DNA of 64,000 nucleotides from Klebsiella grimontii (GTDB taxonomy: Bacteria; Pseudomonadota; Gammaproteobacteria; Enterobacterales; Enterobacteriaceae), in contig NZ_FZTC01000019.1 of assembly GCF_900200035.1 (NCBI RefSeq), positions 766,066 through 830,065 of the forward strand, read 5' to 3'. Position 1 is the first letter of the stretch; each line of letters starts with the position of its first letter. The notes under the pieces are model-generated. The model had not been told where the DNA came from. It saw only the letters and a program-made list of their open reading frames with translations, and did not search any database. The position numbers and the translations under genes were made by a program. This document shows positions 8,634-15,801 of the stretch, piece by piece.

Positions 8634-11177
8634 TTAACGTTCCTGATGACAACTGGCGCTAACTTCGGTTATTCCAGCGTAGGTTGATTGTTGCGGCAGG
8701 CTGAAATCAGCACGGCACTGTTGGCTGGACTGGCGGCCCCATGTTGCGACTATCGCCCCCTGTTCGGGCATTCCGCTTAAAAAAACCTGGCCGCGATCGC
8801 CGACGATAAAGCTGCTTTGATTACCATCAGCAAGCGTCACCACGGCGCCAAACGGCACAAAGTGGTTATTGTCCGTTAAGGTCATGAGTACCCGGCGCCC
8901 CACTTTTGCAAGGTAATCGGCCCTCACCACCGCGCCTCGCGTCGGCGTGACCGTATCGGTGTTGATCTCCAGCTCGACATCATCAGGCATACTTTGCGGG
9001 TCGAGCGTCAGGTCGTTTTTCCGATAGACGGAAATATTGCTGACCACCGTATATCCCCGGTAGTCGGTGCGCGCGCCGGGTTGATTGCGAATATTCACGC
9101 CGTACGCGCCGGGAGCTTTGATTAAGACGTTGGTTTCACCGAGCGGTTGAGAAAGCGTGATGCCGTCGGCGTGGGCGATAACGCCGCCCTGCAGACCATA
9201 ATTAAGCCGCTCGCTATTTCTGTCGTAGCTATAGCCCGCCGTCACTTCGCCGTACGTGGCTTTATAGTCACCGTTCATATTGCCGATGTAACCCACGCCA
9301 TTCGTACCGTAACCCTGCTGTACGTTCCAGTTCAGCGAGTTGTTTTCCAGCGCGACGCCGTTGATGCCGATGTTGTGCGTCGTTCCGTTATTCTTGCTGG
9401 CGTTCATGCCATAGCTGGCCCACGTTTGCGGGAGGAATTTCTCCAGCGGTACGCTGACGTTAAACGCCAACTGCTGGTCATGGTCGCTGTTTCGCCCGCG
9501 CCCGCCGTCGTATGACGCAGCGCTGCCATTTCTGCTGTATGTCCAGGTCAGGCCGTAGCTAATATTGCGCCAGTAGTTGTTGTATCCGACGCTCCAGGAA
9601 GCCATCGACCTGGCGGAATTCCAGTAGTCTTCCCGCGCCGCGCTGAGGGTAAGCGACCCCAGCTCACGACTCAGCGTCTGGCTCATCGTCAGCTCCGCGC
9701 GGTTGCGCCTGCGCTCCTGCAGCGCGCTGCTGTCGCCATATGAATCGAGGACTTCCTGCATCCCGTAATAGCCGCTGGTCGAATAGCGGTAGCCCGCAAT
9801 GGAAAAGTGGGTCCCGGTCCCGGCGAAGTTTTTGCTATAACGCGCTCGCCAGGATTGGCCCTGTGATTTTTCCGTTTTATCCGGCGTTGACCAGCCCTGA
9901 GTAACGTCGGCGGAGATAGCGCCTAACGCTCCCATATTTTTGCCCACGCCAAAGGCAAGCGACTGGTATTTGCTTGACTCTTGCAGGCCGCCATAGAGGG
10001 TAATGCCGTGCTGCAGACCATAAATTGCGGTGGCTTGCCCGAAAGGAATCTTATCCACGCTGCTGTTATAGGAGCGGTATTGCCCGCCGGTGATGGCGTA
10101 TTTTAAGCGCCCTTCCCGCTGCAATACCGGCAGCGAGGCGTAGGGCAGCGTGAAGTGCTGTTCGCTGCCATCGGCTTCTTTAATCGTCACGTCGAGGTCG
10201 CCCGCGCCGCCGGTGGGATACATATCCCTAATCTCAAACGCCCCCGGCGCAACGTAGCTTTGGTAGATCTGATAGCCGTTCTGGCGCACCACGACCTGCG
10301 CATTGGTTCGAGCAATACCGCGCACCACGGGCGCATAGCCCTTAAGAGAATCCGGTAACATATCGTCATCTGACGCCAGCTGGCCGCCGCGAAACGGCAT
10401 ACTGTCAAACACATCGGCAGGCGCGGAGCTGTCCCCGACGGTAAGCTGGCCTTTCAGCGGAATAATGGCGCGCTGTGCGTAGGTATAAACGGTATCCCAT
10501 TTATCCTGGCCGGAGGATTCCCGTGACCAGGTGGTGTAGTTGCGAAAACGCCACGGCCCGATATTGATACCCGGACGCAGGTTCGCATACTGGCTGTCGC
10601 TGCTGGCGCCTTGACCCGTTTTCGCCCAATTGTTTGCTCCGCTCAGGCTGTAATTGAGCATGGCCGCAGTAATCCCCTCATCCCACATTTCCGGCGGCAC
10701 ATAGCCCCTTGCCGGCAGGTCGATCGCCGCCTGGGGAATGCTGATGACCAGCCGCTGGGCGCCAAACTGAAAATCGGCGCTGGCCTGCGGAATCGCCTGG
10801 AGATTGGCGCAATCACTTTCTTCTACCGCCAACTGGGGAAAAAGATCGGTTTTCACGCCCCACTGTTTTAAGAGTTCAATGCTCAAACAGGGCTGTAATG
10901 CTTCACTACCGTCAGCGGTCTTTGCCATCGCAAATGGAATATCCCGGGTATCCATTAGCTGGTCATCAAGAATAATATCCACGTGGTATGTTCCCGGCGC
11001 CTGGGAGCCAGACTCGAAAGCCGATAAATCCGCTTTGCCCACCCCGGGGTTATCCAGTTCTACCAGCGCCGTATTAAACGAATCACTGGCATACAGCTCC
11101 TGTGAAATACCGGTAAACGCGAAGGCGATAAGCGTCGCCAGACGCGCAGGTCGCAATTTATTATTTTTTATTGTCAT
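8634..11177 (-). CDS. Fimbrial outer-membrane usher (FimD/PapC family)
   Basis: The 847-residue usher is the pore that receives chaperone-pilin complexes and secretes the growing fimbria. The order is signal peptide, periplasmic N-domain (starting SDSFNTALVELDNPG), 24-strand barrel with plug, and C-terminal domains with the cysteine pair QQCRADF and SASCHQER. The start at MTIKNNKLRP fits a normal signal peptide; an upstream ATG adds 11 residues before it. It sits between the chaperone gene (44 bp upstream) and the adhesin gene. Its length is usual for the FimD type. Confidence 0.9.
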   Translation of the reverse strand: MTIKNNKLRPARLATLIAFAFTGISQELYASDSFNTALVELDNPGVGKADLSAFESGSQAPGTYHVDIILDDQLMDTRDIPFAMAKTADGSEALQPCLSIELLKQWGVKTDLFPQLAVEESDCANLQAIPQASADFQFGAQRLVISIPQAAIDLPARGYVPPEMWDEGITAAMLNYSLSGANNWAKTGQGASSDSQYANLRPGINIGPWRFRNYTTWSRESSGQDKWDTVYTYAQRAIIPLKGQLTVGDSSAPADVFDSMPFRGGQLASDDDMLPDSLKGYAPVVRGIARTNAQVVVRQNGYQIYQSYVAPGAFEIRDMYPTGGAGDLDVTIKEADGSEQHFTLPYASLPVLQREGRLKYAITGGQYRSYNSSVDKIPFGQATAIYGLQHGITLYGGLQESSKYQSLAFGVGKNMGALGAISADVTQGWSTPDKTEKSQGQSWRARYSKNFAGTGTHFSIAGYRYSTSGYYGMQEVLDSYGDSSALQERRRNRAELTMSQTLSRELGSLTLSAAREDYWNSARSMASWSVGYNNYWRNISYGLTWTYSRNGSAASYDGGRGRNSDHDQQLAFNVSVPLEKFLPQTWASYGMNASKNNGTTHNIGINGVALENNSLNWNVQQGYGTNGVGYIGNMNGDYKATYGEVTAGYSYDRNSERLNYGLQGGVIAHADGITLSQPLGETNVLIKAPGAYGVNIRNQPGARTDYRGYTVVSNISVYRKNDLTLDPQSMPDDVELEINTDTVTPTRGAVVRADYLAKVGRRVLMTLTDNNHFVPFGAVVTLADGNQSSFIVGDRGQVFLSGMPEQGAIVATWGRQSSQQCRADFSLPQQSTYAGITEVSASCHQER

Positions 11178-11221
11178 CACTATTAACCTATTTAACGCAG
11201 GACGGGCCATGTGTTCAGGGG

Positions 11222-11899
11222 TTACAAGTTGGCTTGATGTGATGCTCCGGGGCTACCATAGTCATTAATGATTTTAAATGTCAGGGCATTACCGGCGGCC
11301 CCCTCCGGCAATGGGAACCGGGCTGTCGAAGCAGGCAAAACATACGACACCTGCGCCAGCGCTTTCCCGCCCACGCTAATTTCATTGAAGTTAATGACGT
11401 AAGGCGTTGGGTTATTCACCTGAAGTTCATCGCCGCTTCTTTGCCAGGTGAGCTTATTCGCCTGTTCTTCCGGCGTTGACCCACGAAGAGTGACGGGTCG
11501 GTAAATCAGTTTGATCCGTGTTTTCACGGCAATTTGCAAGGAGTTCATCTGCTTTGATGCCGAGGGAATTGCTTTAATATTCACCCAGAACAAGCTTTCT
11601 TGCGTTTGAGGCAGTGAACCTGTCGCGACAATTCGTTCATTATTTTTTTGTCCGCTATCCAGACGGTACAGCGGAGGCGTAATAATAAAAGGCGTTTTAC
11701 CAGCCCCCCCGTCTCGCTCATCTATCCATGATTGAATTAAATAAGGCGTCGGGTCAGGATTATTAACGCTGATGGAGGCTTCTTTTTTCGCACCATCGAA
11801 AATGATCCGCGTGCCGCCAATAATAACTCCGGCGATAGCGCTCGCCTGCATCAGCGTTAATATTGTCATCGCCAGGCCAAATGTTCTGATAAAACGCAT
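11222..11899 (-). CDS. Periplasmic fimbrial chaperone (FimC/PapD family)
   Basis: PapD-like chaperone of 225 residues that folds pilins by donor-strand complementation. It has a signal peptide (about 1-23, ending ASAIA) and two Ig-like domains. The invariant basic residues that anchor the pilin C-terminus appear as Arg in GGTRIIF and Lys in the strand IAVKTRIKLIYRP. The F1-G1 loop (STARFPLPEGAAGN) is short, placing it in the FGS class that builds rigid rods. It lies between the major pilin and the usher. Confidence 0.9.
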   Translation of the reverse strand: MRFIRTFGLAMTILTLMQASAIAGVIIGGTRIIFDGAKKEASISVNNPDPTPYLIQSWIDERDGGAGKTPFIITPPLYRLDSGQKNNERIVATGSLPQTQESLFWVNIKAIPSASKQMNSLQIAVKTRIKLIYRPVTLRGSTPEEQANKLTWQRSGDELQVNNPTPYVINFNEISVGGKALAQVSYVLPASTARFPLPEGAAGNALTFKIINDYGSPGASHQANL

Positions 11900-11911
11900 T
11901 TTATACCTCTT

Positions 11912-11936
11912 AAAACAAAGGGGCCGGGCCGGCCCC
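11912..11936 (-). terminator. GC-rich hairpin between major pilin and chaperone genes
   Basis: GGGGCC and GGCCCC arms (11920-11925 and 11931-11936) flank a 5-base loop. On the minus strand TTTGTTTT follows. It looks like a partial terminator placed just after the major pilin, which would give more pilin than chaperone or usher mRNA. That arrangement is known for other fimbrial operons; here it is inferred. Confidence 0.7.
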
Positions 11937-11957
11937 CTACTGATTACTGCAAAAAAC

Positions 11958-12488
11958 TTAGTTATAAACTACGGAGAAGTTAGCGACCGAGTTAGCTGGA
12001 CCGGCGACCACCGCCGCATTAGTCGATTGATACTGAGCATAAAAATTCAGCGTATTATCAGCGGTGCTGCTGAGAGTATAAGAATAACCGTTGCTGCCGT
12101 GCAGAGGCAGGTCGGCTTTATCCGCCGTCATTAGGTTAATTGCGACGCCGGTGGCAGCGCCAGGAACCGACGAATCAATTGCCAGCAGGCTGGAATTGCT
12201 TAAATCGGGGGTTCCATCGAAGCGCACTTTGGCATTGATAACAGTTGCCGGACAGTTTTTCAAAATAATATCGAATTTCGTCGCGGCGGTTCTGGAACCG
12301 GCTGCCGGGAATTCAGTTTTATAATAATCGCCCAACACCACGACCTGATTTTTAGACGCGACATCGATGTCGCAGGCGGCATCCAAAATATTGCCATTAA
12401 AATTAACGGTACCCGCTGCTGCGAAAGCATGACTCATAGATAATGCAGAACCTGCTGCAAGCATAGCAATAACAATTGTCTTTTTCAT
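11958..12488 (-). CDS. Major fimbrial subunit (FimA-like pilin)
   Basis: First gene of the operon, encoding a 176-residue type-1-family major pilin. It has a signal peptide (about 1-24, ending SHAFAA), an N-terminal donor strand GTVNFNGNILDAACDID with the first cysteine, the second cysteine in LKNCPATV, and the chaperone-recognition C-terminus VANFSVVYN with penultimate Tyr. Its position first, before a terminator-like hairpin, fits the most abundant subunit. The fimbria is not one I can name. Divergent regulators lie upstream. Confidence 0.88.
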   Translation of the reverse strand: MKKTIVIAMLAAGSALSMSHAFAAAGTVNFNGNILDAACDIDVASKNQVVVLGDYYKTEFPAAGSRTAATKFDIILKNCPATVINAKVRFDGTPDLSNSSLLAIDSSVPGAATGVAINLMTADKADLPLHGSNGYSYTLSSTADNTLNFYAQYQSTNAAVVAGPANSVANFSVVYN

Positions 12489-12681
12489 AACGCCATATCC
12501 TGTTTTACTTTATTGACATTCAGGCAAAACACTTAATGTCCGCATCTTGCCATTGCTTTAATATATTGCAGGGAACCAGTGGTATATCACTCACCACTGA
12601 AACGCTTTATTCAAACCGGATTACCCCTGCCGACGAGACAAAATTTATACAACTATTTTTCAGCACACAATCTATTTCGCG

Positions 12682-12695
12682 GTCTACCCGTAGAC
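12682..12695. promoter_or_regulatory. Palindromic operator candidate, site 1
   Basis: GTCTA-CCCG-TAGAC, a perfect 5+5 palindrome with a 4-base spacer. First of three copies of the same pattern upstream of the fimbrial operon. Confidence 0.6.
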
Positions 12696-12754
12696 TCAAA
12701 GTTAACAAAAATAAAACAATTAAATTAAGGAACTCCTTAATCAAACGTCTCCCA

Positions 12755-12768
12755 GTCTATTTTTGGAC
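12755..12768. promoter_or_regulatory. Palindromic operator candidate, site 2
   Basis: GTCTA-TTTT-TGGAC, one mismatch from the GTCTA-N4-TAGAC pattern, with its centre 73 bp from site 1 (about seven helical turns). Confidence 0.55.
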
Positions 12769-12818
12769 CAAAACACAAAAACAATTAAATCAATTAGTTA
12801 AGAGAGAATTCATGATCG

Positions 12819-12832
12819 GTCTATTAATAGAC
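12819..12832. promoter_or_regulatory. Palindromic operator candidate, site 3
   Basis: GTCTA-TTAA-TAGAC, a perfect copy that extends to a 16-bp palindrome with flanking G and C (12818-12833). Its centre is 64 bp from site 2 (about six turns) and it lies about 90 bp upstream of the first regulator gene. Confidence 0.6.
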
Positions 12833-12920
12833 CTGACGTAAACATTCCCTGAAATGATGTTTTTTAAGATAATTCCCAGCATCGATCAAAAAACGATCGC
12901 ATAAGTTAGTGAGGTATCTT

Positions 12921-13580
12921 ATGAATACGCGAATTATTCCTGAACTCTGCAATGAGCCTGCTGAGGTTCTGAGTATAAAACCCTTTAAGCACATTGAAAG
13001 GTTAATCGATAATATTCTGCCGCATGCCGAGAGGCGAATTGTATCAAAAGGCGATATCGTCCATTATTACGATAATGAAGTTCGGCAGTGTTTTTTACTT
13101 ATCCACGGCAGCGTTGCTTTGCATCGTCGTGGCGATGGTATTGTTTTAAACTCCGAGTCATCGCCCTTTCTTCTCGGCGTATGTAGCCAGTTTTCCTCCG
13201 AACGCCTGTATGTCAGAGTTCTGGAAACATCGGAAATCGCGGCCGTTTCGCTGGACTGTTTTAATCGCGTGGTGGCGCAGCAAAATCTATGGGAGCATTT
13301 TTCAAAGCTGCTGATCTATACCGCATCACGGGTCTATGAACATTGCGCCCAGATATCGCAAATGTCGGCCTACGATATCATCCGCTTTCAACTTGTTGAA
13401 TTAATGCAAGAGCCCGAAGCTATCAGGAAAAATACCACCGCGGCGGCCTATATCAAAAGCCGAACCTATCTTTCCCGCAGCGGCGTGATGCGCATTCTGG
13501 CGGAGCTAAGAACGGGTAAATACATAACGATGGAACGCGGCGTACTGATCGACATCCACCACCTACCGCGGAAATACTGA
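12921..13580 (+). CDS. IprA/YaiV-like transcriptional regulator, first copy
   Basis: A 219-residue regulator of the CRP-like fold: an N-terminal cupin-like sensor half (about 30-130) and a C-terminal winged helix-turn-helix containing YLSRSGVMRILAELRTG (about 182-198), ending DIHHLPRKY. The C-terminal half clearly resembles E. coli YaiV/IprA, known from Salmonella as an inhibitor of peroxide resistance. I see no cAMP-binding signature of CRP and no FNR cysteine cluster. The start is the ATG with GAGG six bases upstream; a GTG four codons earlier is less likely. It is divergent from the fimbrial operon and probably controls it. Confidence 0.75.
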   Translation: MNTRIIPELCNEPAEVLSIKPFKHIERLIDNILPHAERRIVSKGDIVHYYDNEVRQCFLLIHGSVALHRRGDGIVLNSESSPFLLGVCSQFSSERLYVRVLETSEIAAVSLDCFNRVVAQQNLWEHFSKLLIYTASRVYEHCAQISQMSAYDIIRFQLVELMQEPEAIRKNTTAAAYIKSRTYLSRSGVMRILAELRTGKYITMERGVLIDIHHLPRKY

Positions 13581-13623
13581 TTGTGCCATTAACTGCGGGG
13601 GTGGCAAGAGATAAGCGCAAGGT

Positions 13624-13629
13624 TATAAT
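13624..13629 (+). promoter_or_regulatory. Possible -10 box for the second regulator
   Basis: A perfect TATAAT lies in the 79-bp gap between the two regulator genes, 31 bp before the second start codon. The -35 match at the right distance (TGGCAA, 13602-13607) is poor. The second gene may have its own promoter in addition to read-through. Confidence 0.4.
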
Positions 13630-13659
13630 AAGTCCGATCCTCTTCAGGAATTTCTGACT

Positions 13660-14289
13660 ATGTCATCGGCAAAGCAAGCATTTCGCGGCTCACCTTACGC
13701 ACAGGAGTTTATTTCTCATTTACAGCCATACTGCACTCCGTACAGTACAGGGCGTGGTGAGCGATTTGACCTTCAGGTGAAGGGTCAAGGGATGTGTTAT
13801 CTCATTCTTGAAGGGACAATAGCGTTATACCGCAGAAGTGACGATATGATGCTTTCCACTTCGCGCAGCCCCGCGATTTTCGGCCTCGCTAACCTGACGG
13901 ACATTTACTTCAATGATTATTTTAAAACCGTCACGCCGTGCCTGATTGGCGTTCTTACCACCGATCGCGTCGAGGAAATTATTAAAGAGAAGGCGCTATG
14001 GGGATTACTTTCTAAACAGCTGATGTTTGTCTATAACCGCCTCTATCACAACGTCATGCCCCAGGGGGCGCCAACGGCCTACGAGATGATTCGCCAGCAG
14101 TTGCTCAGGCTAATGGAGGAAGAAGCGGATTATCGGCACAGCGTGACGGCTGAACGTTATATCCGGGAGAAAACCCAGCTTTCCCGTAGCGGCGTTATGC
14201 GCATTCTGGCCGATCTAAAAACCGGCGGCTTCATCGAAATGGAAGAGGGAAAACTGATAAAAATCAACAAGCTTCCTGCTAAGTACTGA
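13660..14289 (+). CDS. IprA/YaiV-like transcriptional regulator, second copy
   Basis: A 209-residue paralogue of the preceding gene with the same layout. An N-terminal sensor half (including CYLILEGTIALYRRSDD) is followed by a winged helix-turn-helix with the core LSRSGVMRILADLKTG and the family-like end LIKINKLPAKY. The two regulators share the DNA-recognition segment almost exactly (SRSGVMRILA in both), so they may bind the same sites or form heterodimers. Synteny with the fimbrial genes suggests a role in their expression. The ligand, if any, is unknown. Confidence 0.75.
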   Translation: MSSAKQAFRGSPYAQEFISHLQPYCTPYSTGRGERFDLQVKGQGMCYLILEGTIALYRRSDDMMLSTSRSPAIFGLANLTDIYFNDYFKTVTPCLIGVLTTDRVEEIIKEKALWGLLSKQLMFVYNRLYHNVMPQGAPTAYEMIRQQLLRLMEEEADYRHSVTAERYIREKTQLSRSGVMRILADLKTGGFIEMEEGKLIKINKLPAKY

Positions 14290-14740
14290 TTAACAGGATT
14301 GAGCGTGCGCTCTTCTCTCAATCCGGTCGCCAGCCCAATGCATTCATGAAACGAATTCTATTCGTTTTCATTATAAGTATTGTCGTTTCACAAAAATAAA
14401 GATTTATTCACTGCTGGCTGGCTCATGTAGAATGCGCTGCTAAATTTCCTTCATCTTTTAACGCAATGTCGCAACGGCGACCGTTCGGGAACCTGTGTAG
14501 TACTGAATTATGGAAATAGAAACAGATGTCATGTCGATGTGTATGGTCGTATTGTTAATTATTAGCGTTTTGCTCGATTAACCTCTTCCCTCGAAAAATC
14601 CGTGAGCCTCGCCGTCGCCGGACAGATCTTTATATTGATAAAGGAACAGGCCCTGGCCGACGTCGTACCGGGCCGGTGAGCGCATATTGGGTCAAGGATT
14701 CAGAGAGGCGATATTGCCCGGACAGGCATTGGCAGGATAT
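14290..14740. other. Intergenic region after the regulators
   Basis: About 450 bp with little coding potential. It starts with a perfect 8-bp stem, GGATTGAG/CTCAATCC (14296-14324), and an imperfect palindrome at 14346-14371 (ATGAAACGAAT-tct-ATTCGTTTTCAT). Either may end the regulator transcript, though neither has a strong U-run. One very short hydrophobic ORF (14510-14581) is listed separately. This is the right edge of the fimbrial island; I found no repeat matching the left edge. Confidence 0.5.
14510..14581 (+). CDS. Possible 23-residue membrane peptide
   Basis: ATG to TAA encodes MEIETDVMSMCMVVLLIISVLLD: a short acidic N-terminus, then about 13 hydrophobic residues, enough for a short membrane segment. 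There is no clear Shine-Dalgarno sequence before the first ATG, and inner ATGs (Met8, Met10, Met12) are alternatives. Such small membrane proteins are common in enterobacteria but are also produced by chance in AT-rich DNA. Treat it as a candidate only. Confidence 0.3.
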   Translation: MEIETDVMSMCMVVLLIISVLLD

Positions 14741-14770
14741 TAAAAAGGCTGCCGACAATGGCGGCAGCCT
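14741..14770 (-). terminator. Terminator of the YeaQ-like gene
   Basis: On the minus strand AGGCTGCCG and CGGCAGCCT form a 9-bp stem with a 7-base loop, followed by TTTTT. It is 35 bp after the stop of the membrane-protein gene. A strong Rho-independent terminator. Confidence 0.85.
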
Positions 14771-14805
14771 CTTCACTTTATGGCATAGCTGATACGGTGC
14801 GCGAA

Positions 14806-15054
14806 TTAGCTCCTGATCTTCCTGTAGATAAACAGGACCACCAGCGCGCCAATCACCGCCACGACAAAGCTGCCGAAATTAAAACCATCTACACGGCCAA
14901 AGCCGAAGAAAGTACTAATCCAACCCCCGACAACTGCACCGATGACACCGAGAATTACGGTAACGATAAATCCGCCGCCGTCTTTCCCCGGCATAATCCA
15001 CTTGGCTAAAATACCGGCAATAAGGCCAAAAATGATCCATGAAATGATACCCAT
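14806..15054 (-). CDS. GlsB/YeaQ/YmgE family inner-membrane protein
   Basis: An 82-residue protein with three hydrophobic segments (about 2-20, 29-50 and 58-77) and the glycine-rich core LAKWIMPGKDGGG. It is almost identical to E. coli YeaQ, a stress-associated small membrane protein of unknown function whose family is often misnamed 'transglycosylase-associated'. The start at MGIISW is chosen because GGAG lies at the right distance and the length equals YeaQ; an ATG four codons upstream is possible. In E. coli yeaQ is not next to menI, so this is either a paralogue or a relocated gene. Confidence 0.85.
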   Translation of the reverse strand: MGIISWIIFGLIAGILAKWIMPGKDGGGFIVTVILGVIGAVVGGWISTFFGFGRVDGFNFGSFVVAVIGALVVLFIYRKIRS

Positions 15055-15066
15055 AGCTAACTCCAT

Positions 15067-15365
15067 CCTCTCGTTACTTGTAAATCTCTGGTATATAAAA
15101 GATTAGCATAATTATTAGTGATGTTTGAGAAATTTATATTTGATATTTATATACTTGCCATCGAAGAGATAATGGTCTACGCCCTGCGAGCGTGGCGGCC
15201 AAATAAGCAGCACGCGTAGGCATCGCGCCGCGGGCTATTAAACTTGCGCGGAACGGAGATATACCAGGAATTTTCGTATGAATAGTTGAAGTGGCAACGC
15301 AATGAGGCTTAGTAAAAACGTCCGGGCGTTTCGATGATAGTTGTTCCGGGGATACAAAAGCTGTA
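15067..15365. other. Intergenic region between the YeaQ-like gene and menI
   Basis: About 300 bp containing the promoter of the YeaQ-like gene (minus strand) in its AT-rich left part. I see no additional gene or clear operator. Confidence 0.4.
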
Positions 15366-15383
15366 AGGGGGGGAATCCCCCCT
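15366..15383 (-). terminator. G/C hairpin after menI
   Basis: AGGGGGG and CCCCCCT arms with a short GAAT centre lie just after the menI stop. The stem is strong but no U-run follows, so termination here is uncertain. Confidence 0.45.
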
Positions 15384-15390
15384 GGTTAAC

Positions 15391-15801
15391 TTAGATCACG
15401 GCGGTGGTTAGCCGTGACGAACAGCAAAGGCGCCCCTGTTGATCAGAGATTTCGATTTGCCACACCTGGTGACGGGCGCCAATATGCAGCGCCCGGCACA
15501 CGCCGCGAACCCTGCCGCTGCGCACCGAACGAATGTGGTTGGCGTTCACCTCCAGCCCCACCACCTTCTGCTCGCCTTCGCTGCACAGATAGCCCGCGAC
15601 CGAACCTAACGTTTCCGCTAAAACCACCGACGCGCCGCCGTGCAACAAGCCAAACGGCTGATGGGTGCGGCTATCTACCGGCATGGTGGCAATGATGGCG
15701 TCGTCGGTTATCGCCTCGAAGCGGATATCCAGCAGACCGACCATGTTCCCCTCGCCCATCGCGTTCAGCTGTTCCAGGGTGCTGTGACGTTTCCAAATCA
15801 T
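15391..15801 (-). CDS. menI: MenI (YdiI), DHNA-CoA thioesterase
   Basis: Hotdog-fold thioesterase that hydrolyses 1,4-dihydroxy-2-naphthoyl-CoA in menaquinone synthesis. The 136 residues include the motif FGLLHGGASVVLAET with the catalytic Glu63. The length equals E. coli YdiI. Its start overlaps the end of ydiJ by 4 bp, so the two are transcribed together, although their known functions are not obviously linked. Confidence 0.93.
   Translation of the reverse strand: MIWKRHSTLEQLNAMGEGNMVGLLDIRFEAITDDAIIATMPVDSRTHQPFGLLHGGASVVLAETLGSVAGYLCSEGEQKVVGLEVNANHIRSVRSGRVRGVCRALHIGARHQVWQIEISDQQGRLCCSSRLTTAVI

Larger units (their letters stand above)
12489..12920. promoter_or_regulatory. Divergent control region of fimbriae and regulators
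   Basis: About 430 bp, noticeably AT-rich, between the major pilin start (minus) and the first regulator (plus). It must hold both promoters. It contains three GTCTA-N4-TAGAC palindromes (separate entries), an inverted repeat CAGTGGT/ACCACTG at 12577-12599, and AAGGA-AC-TCCTT near 12728-12739. A possible -10 (AAGATAATT) for the regulator lies at 12866-12874. I see no recombinase gene or fim-type invertible switch with matched end repeats. H-NS binding would be expected from the base composition. Confidence 0.6.

Noticed and set aside
12489..12920. Possible fim-type invertible promoter switch
   Set aside because: The inverted repeats present are short, differ from each other in placement, and no recombinase gene is nearby; they look like operators rather than recombination sites.
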